A stretch of DNA of 5,232 bases from an uncultured Eggerthellaceae bacterium (GCA_902497215.1 CABVEH010000100.1:1-5232); one strand, 5' to 3'; shown: positions 1 through 5,232, numbered from the stretch's first letter. Notes: generated by a model from the letters alone, not told the origin. Program-made: numbers and translations.

Positions 1-1192
1 CGGACGGCAAGGCCACGCGCTGGCGTTCCCCGTTCGAAAGCGTCGAACTCGCGCGGTCCAACGCCAGATAGCCAAGCCCCAGCTGCTCCAGACGCTGTAT
101 GGGCTCGTCGGTCTCCGATATTATCGACTCGGCCATCGGCCACATCTCTTCCGGAAGCGTGCCCTTCACCGTCGGCAGCCAGTCGCGCAGCCCGTCAAGC
201 GTCAGGGCCGTGGCCTGGGCAAGGTTCATGTCGCCGATGTGCGGCATGCGCGCCTTCGCAGAAAGGCGCGTGCCGTGGCAGTCGGGGCAGGTCTCCGACT
301 TCAGGAACTTCGCCACGCGCGCCAGCCCCTTGTCGTCCTTCACCTTCGAAAGCGCGTTCTTCACGGTGTTCTCTGCGCTGTAATAGGTGAAGTCCAGCTC
401 GGTGGCATGGTCCTTGTTCTTGGGAACGTACAGGATGTGCTTCTTCTCCATCGGACCGTGCAGCACGATTTCCTTCTCGCGCTCGGTCAGGTCCTTGTAG
501 GGGACGTCGGTACGAACGCCCATCTCGCGCGCCACCTGCGGCATGAGCGACCACATCAGCTGCCGCCATGGGGCCACGGCCCCGTCTTCCAGCGAAAGGT
601 TCGGGTCGGCGATCAGCGTGGATTCGTCCACGTTGCGCACCACCCCGGTGCCGCCACAGGTCGGGCATGCGCCGCCGCTGTTGAAGGCCAGGTCCTCGGC
701 GCTCAGGCCATGGAACTCCGCGCCGCAGACGGGGCACACAAGCGGGCGCTCGGCGGCCACGTTCAGGCTGGGCGGTACGCGATGCCCGTTGGGGCACTCG
801 TAGCTGGACAGACGCGAGAACATGAGGCGAAGGTAGTTCAAAAGCTCGGTGGACGTACCGAACGTGGAATGCACGTCGGGGATGCCGGGCCTCTGTCGCA
901 GCGCGATTGCCGCAGGCACGTGCAGCACCTCGTCCACCTGCGCGCGCGTGGCCTGGCCTATGCGTCGGCGAGTATAGGTGGAAAGCGCCTCCAAATAGCG
1001 CCGCGAGCCTTCCGCGTACAGCACGCCCAGCGCCAGCGAGCTCTTCCCCGACCCCGACACTCCGGCGATGCCCACGAGGCAGTGCAGCGGCACGTCGACG
1101 TCCACGTCCTTCAGGTTGTGCACGCGCGCCCCTCGCACCTCGATGGTGCGCGGCTCGACGTAGTGGGTGTCGAATGATGGAGGGCCTGGCAT
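1..1192 (-). CDS. uvrA: UvrA-family ABC ATPase lacking the UvrB-binding domain (UvrA2/DrrC-like), N-terminal 397 residues, truncated by window edge
   Basis: Translated by hand from ATG 1192; the frame stays open to base 1, so the C-terminal half lies outside. Seen: UvrA opening IEVRGARVHNLKDVDV (17-32), Walker A GVSGSGKSS (44-52), YAEGSRRYLEALS (59-71), a zinc-binding CPVC (153-156)/CPTC (176-179) module, CPDCHGTRLS (302-311), and a first ABC signature LSNGERQRV (385-393) where UvrA usually has LSGGE. Only about 30 residues separate YLRLMFSRL (120-128) from CPVC, where repair UvrA carries a UvrB-binding domain of roughly 110 residues, so that domain is missing. Family knowledge: such UvrA2/DrrC proteins are DNA-binding ATPases linked to tolerance of DNA-binding drugs, not the main excision-repair subunit. 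The start is well fixed: an in-frame TGA directly precedes the ATG, and AAAGGA (1200-1205) lies 7 nt upstream. It is separated from ecfT by 97 bp with a hairpin, so it is probably its own unit. Substrate unknown. Confidence 0.9.
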   Translation of the reverse strand, partial: MPGPPSFDTHYVEPRTIEVRGARVHNLKDVDVDVPLHCLVGIAGVSGSGKSSLALGVLYAEGSRRYLEALSTYTRRRIGQATRAQVDEVLHVPAAIALRQRPGIPDVHSTFGTSTELLNYLRLMFSRLSSYECPNGHRVPPSLNVAAERPLVCPVCGAEFHGLSAEDLAFNSGGACPTCGGTGVVRNVDESTLIADPNLSLEDGAVAPWRQLMWSLMPQVAREMGVRTDVPYKDLTEREKEIVLHGPMEKKHILYVPKNKDHATELDFTYYSAENTVKNALSKVKDDKGLARVAKFLKSETCPDCHGTRLSAKARMPHIGDMNLAQATALTLDGLRDWLPTVKGTLPEEMWPMAESIISETDEPIQRLEQLGLGYLALDRASSTLSNGERQRVALPS

Positions 1193-1253
1193 TCAGGGAT
1201 CCTTTCGTTGCCGGAGGCGTGTCGTCAATCGTCCTGATGCAAGATTCTACCCT

Positions 1254-1285
1254 CGCGACCGCCTGCACATGCAGCCGCGGCCGCG
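1254..1285 (-). terminator. GC-rich hairpin just after ecfT, probable operon terminator
   Basis: On the minus strand CGCGGCCGC (1285-1277) pairs with GCGGTCGCG (1262-1254), 9 bp with one G-U pair. Inside it CTGC/GCAG closes an ATGT tetraloop, leaving a GG bulge on one side. It begins three bases after the ecfT stop codon. No T-run follows, so it is not a textbook intrinsic terminator; high-GC actinobacteria often use such U-poor hairpins, or it may only protect the 3' end of the mRNA. It separates the riboflavin transporter operon from the uvrA-like gene. Confidence 0.5.
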
Positions 1286-1288
1286 ATG

Positions 1289-2095
1289 TCAGCCAAGCGC
1301 AACGTTCAGCAGCAGCACCGCGGCAAGCAAGGCCACGAGCACAGCCGCGGCCACCGCGTCACGCCTACCGAACGCCAGCGGGTGCAGCCGCGTGCGCCCC
1401 TTCGCCCCGTGGTAGCAGCGCGCCTCCATGGCGTCGGACAGCGTGTCAGCATGGCGGAACACGCTGGCAAACAGCGGCACCACGAGGCTGGTGATGGACG
1501 AGAGCCCCGCTCGCATCGGGCTCGTGGAAAGCTTCGCCCCCCTGGCCACCTGAGCGATGCGGATCTGGCGGAACTCCTCGGCGAACTGCGGAAGGAACCG
1601 CAGCGCCGTGCCCATCACGAAGGCGAACTCGTGGGTGGGCACCCCGATGCGCGCCAGCGGCTGCAGAAGCCTCTCGATCACCTCGGTTATGTCCATCGAG
1701 GTGGTGGTCAGCGTAAGCAGGCTTCCGGCCAGAAGCAAAAGCAGCAGCCGCGCGGATACGAAGGTGGCCAACATCGTGCCTTCCTCGCTTATGCGAAGCC
1801 ACCCCAAGTCGACGTACACTTGGCCTCCCTGCACGAACAGCAGGTTGAACAGCCCGGTCAACACCACGATGAAAAGCAGCGGCGCGATGGAGCGCAGCGC
1901 CTGGGCAAGCGGTATGCGCGCAGCCAGCACGACAGCCACAAGGAAGGCGGCAACCAATGCCAGGCCCGCAGCGTTGCCCGCGCAGAAGATGGCGACCACC
2001 ACGAACAACGTGCCCAGCACCTTCGTGCGTGGGTCAAGCTTGTGGACTGCGCTGTCGGCCGGCCAGTAGCGGCCGAACAATGCGTTGCCGCTCAT
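1289..2095 (-). CDS. ecfT: EcfT, energy-coupling factor transmembrane protein (268 aa)
   Basis: EcfT is the membrane scaffold of an ECF vitamin transporter; its cytoplasmic coupling helices dock on the two ATPases and move the S component. Seen: typical family length; opening LDPRTKVLGTL (20-30); hydrophobic segments near 25-60, 68-88, 108-130 and 246-266; the conserved stretch TTTSMDITEVIERLLQPL (130-147); the coupling motif ARG in AQVARGAKL (181-189); and a second coupling motif reading ARC in AMEARCYHG (222-230) instead of the more usual ARG. The start ATG at 2095 has GGAAGGGGG (2110-2102) six bases upstream. It overlaps the preceding ATPase gene by 62 bp, so the two are certainly cotranslated from one mRNA. 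It is the last gene of the ribU operon; a GC-rich hairpin follows the stop. The partner is presumably RibU, encoded two genes upstream, though EcfT of this type can also serve other S components. Confidence 0.94.
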   Translation of the reverse strand: MSGNALFGRYWPADSAVHKLDPRTKVLGTLFVVVAIFCAGNAAGLALVAAFLVAVVLAARIPLAQALRSIAPLLFIVVLTGLFNLLFVQGGQVYVDLGWLRISEEGTMLATFVSARLLLLLLAGSLLTLTTTSMDITEVIERLLQPLARIGVPTHEFAFVMGTALRFLPQFAEEFRQIRIAQVARGAKLSTSPMRAGLSSITSLVVPLFASVFRHADTLSDAMEARCYHGAKGRTRLHPLAFGRRDAVAAAVLVALLAAVLLLNVALG

Positions 2096-3956
2096 GCCCG
2101 GCCCCCTTCCGTGCCATGCCCGTCTGTTTCCTGAAGGCTGTGGGTCGGCTCGAAGGCCGCGCTGTCGGCTTGACCATGTCCTTCCGCGCCGTGGGCACGG
2201 CGCAGAAAACCCCCGCCATGCCCAGCCTCCCAGCCAGATGAGTGGTATGGGGAACGCCCAGCCCTATGCGCGCGATGGCTTCCTCGTCGGAGAATATGAC
2301 CCCGGGCGATCCGTCGGCCACGACGCGTCCCCCGTTCATCAGCATCACGCGGTTGCAAAGCCGCGCCAGGTCGTCCATATCGTGAGACACGATGACGGTG
2401 GCCACGTTGCTGGTGCGGTGCAGCTCCGAGATGAGTTCTAGGAACAGCCCGTGCGCCTTCGGGTCCAGCCCGGCCGTCGGCTCGTCCAGCACCAGCACCT
2501 CGGGTTCCATGGCAAGCACCCCGGCAAGCGCCACACGCCGCTGCTGGCCGCCGGAAAGCTCGAAGGGGCTGCGCTCCCCCACCGCATCGGGCTGAAGGTG
2601 CACCAGCTCGAGGGCCTTGCGCACCTTCAGCTCCACCTCTTCCGGCGAAAAGCCCAGGTTGCGCGGACCGAACGCCACGTCCTCGAAGACGGTGGGCGCG
2701 AACAGCTGATGTTCGGGATATTGGAACACTAGCCCCACCGAACGCCGGGCCTCTACCACCCCGCGCTTGTCGGACAGGTCGCGGCCGCGCACGAACGCCT
2801 TCCCTTCCGTAGGCTTCAGCACGCCCGCTAACACCTGCGCCAGCGTGCTCTTCCCCGAACCCGTATGGCCCGCTATTCCTAGGAAGTCGCCGTCGTTCAG
2901 CGAGAACGACACGTCCCGCACAGCCCACTGCGCGCCGTCGCCTTCGGCGTCGCCCTGGCCGGCTTGGCTTGCCCCGTCGTTCTTGCCAGCCCTGCCAGCC
3001 TTCCGGGCCTGCTTTGGCGCGTACGAGAAGCCGACGTCCTCCAGGGTTATCACGGGTTCGCCTTCGGGAACGGCCAGGTCGCACCCCCTTATGGCTTCCG
3101 GCGGCACGACCGTTTCACGTCGTGCTGTCTCGGCAACGCCTAGCATCCCTGCCAGCTCGTCCTCCAGCTGCTGTTCGCCCACGCATGTGGGAACCGGCAC
3201 GCCGGCGTCCTGCAAGGCCAGGCTCATCTGCACCGCGAAGGGCGCCTCAAGGTTGAGCTCCTGAAGCTCGCGCGCCCTGGAAAGGACGTCCTGCGGCGCT
3301 CCATCCATGGCCACCTTGCCGGACTTCAGCACCACCACCCTGTCGGCTAGCGACGCTTCCTCCATGGAATGGGTGATCAGAACGATGGTGATCCCCGCGC
3401 CGTTGAGCTTGCGGCAAAGCCGCATAAGGCCGCGCCGCCCGCGCGGGTCCAACATGGACCCCGCCTCGTCGAACACGATCACCTTCGGGCTCATCGCGCA
3501 GGTTCCTGCGATGGCCACACGCTGCTTTTGTCCGCCCGACAACGCGAACGTCTCGCGCTTGCCGAACCCGCCGAGTCCCACCGTGTCCAGCGCTTCCTGC
3601 ACGAGCGCGGGAAGCCGGTCGGAAGGCACGCCCAGGTTCTCGGGGCCGAACGCCACGTCGTCTTCCACCACGGCAGCCACTATCTGGTCGTCGGGGTTCT
3701 GGAAGACGAGCCCCGCGTTGCTGCGCACCTCCAGCAGGTTCTCGCTGTCGGCGGTGTCAAGCCCCAGCACCAGCACCTTCCCCGAATCGGGCAGAAGAAG
3801 CGCATCGATGTGCCTGGCCAGCGTCGATTTGCCGCTTCCGTTTCCTCCCAGCACGCACACGAACGATCCGCGCTCGATGGACAGCGTCACGCCGTCGAGC
3901 GCGTTCGCGTGCCCGTCGTAGCTGAAGCTTGCGTCCTGGAAGTCGACTATTACCAT
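2034..3956 (-). CDS. ecfA: Fused ECF transporter ATPase, EcfA1-EcfA2 in one chain (640 aa)
   Basis: Supplies both nucleotide-binding domains of the ECF transporter on the cytoplasmic face; ATP hydrolysis drives riboflavin release. Two complete ABC modules are visible. Module 1 (about 1-275, EcfA1-like): A-loop Y13, Walker A GGNGSGKST (37-45), Q-loop FQNPDDQ (85-91), signature LSGGQKQRV (139-147), Walker B VIVFDEAGSMLDP (159-171), H-loop H196. Module 2 (about 300-580, EcfA2-like): A-loop Y312, Walker A GHTGSGKST (363-371), FQYPEHQLF (411-419), signature LSGGQQRRV (467-475), Walker B with E492 in DEPTAGLDP (491-499), H-loop H525. Separate EcfA proteins are about 280 aa each, so this is a true fusion. 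Module 2 has an extra low-complexity stretch (about 314-342). The last 55 or so residues are Arg/Pro/Lys-rich, match no family feature I know, and run 62 bp into ecfT. ATG 3956 is the only possible start after the ribU stop in this frame; it has no good Shine-Dalgarno, suggesting dependence on ribU translation. Confidence 0.95.
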   Translation of the reverse strand: MVIVDFQDASFSYDGHANALDGVTLSIERGSFVCVLGGNGSGKSTLARHIDALLLPDSGKVLVLGLDTADSENLLEVRSNAGLVFQNPDDQIVAAVVEDDVAFGPENLGVPSDRLPALVQEALDTVGLGGFGKRETFALSGGQKQRVAIAGTCAMSPKVIVFDEAGSMLDPRGRRGLMRLCRKLNGAGITIVLITHSMEEASLADRVVVLKSGKVAMDGAPQDVLSRARELQELNLEAPFAVQMSLALQDAGVPVPTCVGEQQLEDELAGMLGVAETARRETVVPPEAIRGCDLAVPEGEPVITLEDVGFSYAPKQARKAGRAGKNDGASQAGQGDAEGDGAQWAVRDVSFSLNDGDFLGIAGHTGSGKSTLAQVLAGVLKPTEGKAFVRGRDLSDKRGVVEARRSVGLVFQYPEHQLFAPTVFEDVAFGPRNLGFSPEEVELKVRKALELVHLQPDAVGERSPFELSGGQQRRVALAGVLAMEPEVLVLDEPTAGLDPKAHGLFLELISELHRTSNVATVIVSHDMDDLARLCNRVMLMNGGRVVADGSPGVIFSDEEAIARIGLGVPHTTHLAGRLGMAGVFCAVPTARKDMVKPTARPSSRPTAFRKQTGMARKGAGHERQRIVRPLLAGRQRSPQA

Positions 3957-4010
3957 GGCGATGCGCCGATCTTCGTGCGCTGGGCCTTCGTGCGCCGATT
4001 CCTCGCGGCG
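3957..4010 (-). repeat. ribU-ecfA gap made of short direct repeats
   Basis: The 54-bp gap holds two copies of CTTCGTGCGC (3971-3980 and 3986-3995, plus-strand spelling) and two copies of TGCGCCGAT (3962-3970 and 3991-3999). The second copies overlap. The region contains no good ribosome binding site near the ecfA ATG; the only GAGGAA is about 40 nt away. It is 18 sense codons long in the frame of both flanking genes. It may have grown by local duplication; function unknown. Confidence 0.45.
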
Positions 4011-4601
4011 CTAGGCCTTCGCCTGCTTCTTGGTGGGCGTGATTAGGTTGGATATGCTCTTGTAGACGAGCAAGGTGAGCGCACTGACCAGCACTCCCTT
4101 GATGGCGTTGAACGGAAGGATGGCAGGCACGACCAGGGCAGCAACCGCCTCGAAGGGCATTCCGTAGAACAGCGGGTCGATGATCAGGTTCGCGATGATT
4201 ATGCCCACTATCAGGCACAGCGTGGAAACCACAAGGCCCACAATGCCGCCCTTCATGGTGTGCATGCGCCTGTATATGAGGGCGGCGGGCACGATGTAGA
4301 CGACCGCCACGATGCAGCTCATCAGGCATCCCACCCAGTTGCCTGTGATGGCGGCATGCGCCACCGCACATGCCAGGCCCACCACGAGCCCTGGCCCTGC
4401 GCCGTAGGCGAAGCCGACCACCGTCGTGGGAACAAGCGAAAAGTCCAGCTTCAGAAACGATGCCGCCGGGAACAATGGGAACTCGATGAAGCTGAGCAGC
4501 AGCGCTATGGCGCACATCAGCGCCATGACCACGAGCTGCTTCGTGCTCCAACGGTTCTCGTTCTGAAGGGTGGGGGTGTTTGCGCGCGCGTCGATAGACA
4601 T
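4011..4601 (-). CDS. ribU: RibU, riboflavin-specific S component of an ECF transporter (196 aa)
   Basis: Membrane protein that binds extracellular riboflavin and hands it to the EcfA/EcfT module. Seen: about six hydrophobic segments (near 22-40, 55-66, 68-87, 90-110, 118-141, 152-180); an AxxxA coupling motif in helix 1 (A27-A31) as in S components that bind EcfT; the RibU-like stretch FLKLDFSLVPTTVVGFAYG (49-67); and the C-terminal LPFNAIKGVLVSALTLLVYK (162-181). Length is normal for RibU. The riboflavin assignment is strengthened by the FMN riboswitch directly in front. Start chosen at ATG 4601, with AGGAGG (4614-4609) 7 nt upstream. An in-frame ATG at 4625 would add 8 residues, but it is the conserved GGATG end of the riboswitch and has no ribosome binding site. 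First gene of a ribU-ecfA-ecfT operon; stop TAG, then 54 bp to ecfA. Expression is expected to fall when FMN is plentiful. Confidence 0.93.
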   Translation of the reverse strand: MSIDARANTPTLQNENRWSTKQLVVMALMCAIALLLSFIEFPLFPAASFLKLDFSLVPTTVVGFAYGAGPGLVVGLACAVAHAAITGNWVGCLMSCIVAVVYIVPAALIYRRMHTMKGGIVGLVVSTLCLIVGIIIANLIIDPLFYGMPFEAVAALVVPAILPFNAIKGVLVSALTLLVYKSISNLITPTKKQAKA

Positions 4602-4608
4602 AGTGAGA

Positions 4609-4614
4609 CCTCCT
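4609..4614 (-). promoter_or_regulatory. ribU ribosome binding site, partly inside riboswitch stem P1
   Basis: AGGAGG lies 7 nt before ATG 4601 and fixes that start. Its first two bases (4614-4613) are also the last two of the P1 strand GAGACAG (4619-4613), which pairs with CTGTTTC (4796-4790). Closing P1 on FMN binding would therefore cover the edge of the ribosome site. Confidence 0.85.
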
Positions 4615-4796
4615 GTCTCTTCCATCCGGACTTTGACCGTTGGCCCCGGACTTCGACCGGGTCAACCCATCAATCCGCCAGCAGCGCAAGCTGGCAAGCC
4701 GATGGGCTCGCGGGCTTCCGACGCCTTGCTGCGTGCAGTCGCACGCCCTAAGCGTCGGCTACCGCCAGTGAGGAATTCCACCTCGCCCTGAAACAG
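4613..4796 (-). promoter_or_regulatory. FMN riboswitch (RFN element) controlling ribU
   Basis: The leader RNA senses flavin mononucleotide. Conserved RFN blocks appear in order on the minus strand: AGGGCGAGGTGGAATTCCTC then CTGGCGGTA (ending at 4760), AGCCCGCGAGC (4716-4706), and AAAGTCCGGATG (ending at 4623). Stems seen: P1 CTGTTTC/GAGACAG (4796-4790 with 4619-4613, one G-U pair); a small GAGG/CCTC hairpin; a long variable arm CCGACGC/GCGTCGG (4758-4752 with 4724-4718) capped by GCGTGC/GCACGC; a second arm CCCATC/GATGGG (4706-4701 with 4671-4666) capped by GCCAGC/GCTGGC; and CCCGG/CCGGG (4661-4657 with 4649-4645). One core block reads CCAAC (4643-4639) where the usual element has CCGAC. No T-rich terminator fits between the aptamer and ribU, so control is inferred to be translational through the Shine-Dalgarno overlap. 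Length is at the long end because of the two variable arms. Confidence 0.96.
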
Positions 4797-4807
4797 TAAC
4801 GTCGTCG

Positions 4808-4813
4808 ATTATA
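4808..4813 (-). promoter_or_regulatory. -10 box TATAAT of the ribU operon promoter
   Basis: A perfect TATAAT (4813-4808) would start transcription near 4801, only about five bases before riboswitch stem P1 begins, which is an excellent fit. No TTGACA-like -35 exists at 16-18 bp; that position (about 4831-4837) falls inside the REP-like palindrome. A TTGACT at 4830-4825 is only 11 bp away, too close for a normal sigma-70 promoter. The -10 also overlaps a 10-bp palindrome, ATAGCGCTAT (4811-4820). Confidence 0.6.
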
Positions 4814-4820
4814 GCGCTAT

Positions 4821-4863
4821 GGGGAGTCAAGGGGACGGTTCTGTTGACTCCGCTTGACTCCCC
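4821..4863. repeat. REP-like palindrome between the HPt gene and ribU
   Basis: GGGGAGTCAAG (4821-4831) and CTTGACTCCCC (4853-4863) form a perfect 11-bp inverted repeat around a 21-nt loop. A second TTGACTCC (4844-4851) lies in the loop, giving an alternative 8-bp pairing with 4823-4830. The loop also holds GGGGACGGTTCTGTTGAC (4831-4848). This type of text resembles extragenic palindromes spread by REP-associated Y1 tyrosine transposases; that link is from memory of the family, and only one copy is in the window. It sits 26 bp after the HPt stop, so it could also end or protect that transcript. No T-run follows. Confidence 0.6.
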
Positions 4864-4866
4864 AGA

Positions 4867-4882
4867 CCGCACCATCATGCGG
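4867..4882 (-). other. Small hairpin after the HPt stop codon
   Basis: CCGCA (4882-4878) and TGCGG (4871-4867) on the minus strand form a 5-bp stem with a 6-nt loop, 7 bases after the HPt stop. It has no following T-run and is too weak alone to be called a terminator. It precedes the larger palindrome at 4863-4821 and the two together may form the 3' end of the HPt mRNA. Confidence 0.3.
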
Positions 4883-4889
4883 CCAAAAG

Positions 4890-5232
4890 TTAGAACTTGG
4901 TGTTGAAGGCCTCGAGCACCTTGTTGTATTCCTCTTCGGTCTTGTCGAAGAGCGGCCGCACCTGGCCGGGGTCGGATGGCGCGCCCGAATCGTCGGGGCG
5001 CAACGCCTCGGTCAACGCATAGGACGCGTCGTACAGCGCGGTGAAGCCCATTCCCACAGCAAGCCCCTTCAAGGTGTGCGCCGCTCGGAACGCCGCCTCG
5101 AAGTCGTCGTTCTCCATCGCGCCGCAAAGCTGCGAGTTGACCGGGTCGTCGAAGAACATCTTCACGAACTTCGTGACCCTCTCGTCGGTAAGGAGATGGC
5201 CGCGCACGTCCGCCAGGTCTCCCGATATGCTT
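4890..5232 (-). CDS. HPt (histidine-containing phosphotransfer) domain protein, 5' end outside the window
   Basis: HPt proteins accept a phosphoryl group on a histidine and pass it between receiver domains in multistep two-component signalling. Seen: the HPt core AAHTLKGLAVGMGF, with the phospho-accepting His codon at 5078-5076, followed by the helix YDASYALTEALR; a four-helix-bundle-like pattern; acidic linker with DDSGAPSD; ends EAFNTKF then TAA. A GTG at 5207 would give 105 residues, but the frame stays open upstream to the window edge (SISGDLAD precedes it) and the first helix of the domain seems to begin there, so the true start is probably beyond 5232. It carries no kinase or receiver domain in the visible part; a short stand-alone HPt of about 115-125 aa is likely. 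Its kinase and response regulator partners are not in this window. It is probably not in the ribU operon, which has its own promoter. Confidence 0.88.
   Translation of the reverse strand, partial: SISGDLADVRGHLLTDERVTKFVKMFFDDPVNSQLCGAMENDDFEAAFRAAHTLKGLAVGMGFTALYDASYALTEALRPDDSGAPSDPGQVRPLFDKTEEEYNKVLEAFNTKF

Noticed and set aside
239..1177. Long plus-strand open frame (312 codons) and a minus-strand one at 195-1268
   Set aside because: Both lie over the uvrA-like gene, whose own minus frame shows the full set of UvrA motifs. High G+C makes long shadow frames common; these have no recognisable domain.
1244..1249. TAGAAT on the minus strand as the -10 box of the uvrA-like gene
   Set aside because: Plausible distance to the start, but no -35 match at 16-18 bp, and that position lies in the terminator-like hairpin. 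Too weak to list as a feature.
1286..2134. Plus-strand open frame of 282 codons
   Set aside because: Antisense shadow of ecfT, rich in Gln/His/Arg as expected from reversed hydrophobic codons, with no domain.
2092..3084. Minus-strand 330-codon frame as a separate gene
   Set aside because: It is the -1 shadow of the second ABC module, Arg/Gly-rich with no motifs. Only its last 40 or so codons are of interest, as a possible original tail of the ATPase.
3369..4046. Plus-strand open frame of 225 codons
   Set aside because: Antisense to the first ABC module of the fused ATPase; no family features.
4602..4625. ATG 4625 as the ribU start (adds MEETGGLT)
   Set aside because: It is the conserved end of the FMN riboswitch and lacks a ribosome site, whereas ATG 4601 has AGGAGG at ideal spacing.
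3757..4689. Minus-strand 310-codon frame
   Set aside because: Runs through the riboswitch, ribU and the start of ecfA in another frame; His/Arg-rich, with no motifs.
4808..4830. TTGACT (4830-4825) with TATAAT (4813-4808) as a standard promoter
   Set aside because: The spacer is only 11 bp; the TTGACT is better explained as part of the palindrome.
1..5232. CRISPR arrays, tRNA or rRNA genes, insertion sequences, phage genes
   Set aside because: No regularly spaced repeats, cloverleaf structures, rRNA text or transposase motifs were seen on either strand.

Overview
The window (about 60-65% G+C by eye) reads almost wholly on the minus strand. It looks like a high-GC actinobacterium, most probably a Coriobacteriia/Eggerthellaceae-type gut organism. 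That guess rests on the G+C-rich codon use, the style of the lone HPt protein, and an FMN riboswitch driving an ECF transporter. No 16S or other marker gene is present, so it remains an inference.

Layout in transcription order (high to low coordinates). (1) 5232-4890: the 3' part of a small histidine-phosphotransfer (HPt) protein that enters from outside the window. (2) 4889-4797: an intergenic stretch with a REP-like perfect 11-bp inverted repeat (4821-4863) and a TATAAT -10 box (4808-4813). (3) 4796-4613: a clear FMN (RFN) riboswitch whose closing stem runs into the ribosome binding site of the next gene. (4) 4601-4011: ribU, the riboflavin-binding S component. (5) 3956-2034: one gene encoding both ECF ATPases fused head to tail. 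(6) 2095-1289: ecfT, the transmembrane coupling protein. (7) 1285-1254: a GC-rich hairpin, probably the operon terminator. (8) 1192-1: the N-terminal 397 residues of a UvrA-family ATPase that leaves the window; it lacks the UvrB-binding domain and so resembles UvrA2/DrrC proteins rather than the repair enzyme.

RibU, the fused EcfA and EcfT together form a complete riboflavin uptake system. RibU captures riboflavin in the membrane, EcfT couples it to the ATPases, and ATP hydrolysis drives release inside. FMN, made from the imported riboflavin, should bind the leader and lower expression, so the operon is under end-product control. There is no room for a separate terminator/antiterminator between aptamer and start codon, and the P1 stem includes two bases of the Shine-Dalgarno sequence, which points to translational control.

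I see no clearly undescribed system. The points most worth a second look are the P1/Shine-Dalgarno overlap, the REP-like palindrome occupying the -35 region of the ribU promoter, the odd C-terminal tail of the fused ATPase (62-bp overlap with ecfT, while another frame closes exactly at the ecfT ATGA), and the UvrB-independent UvrA paralogue.
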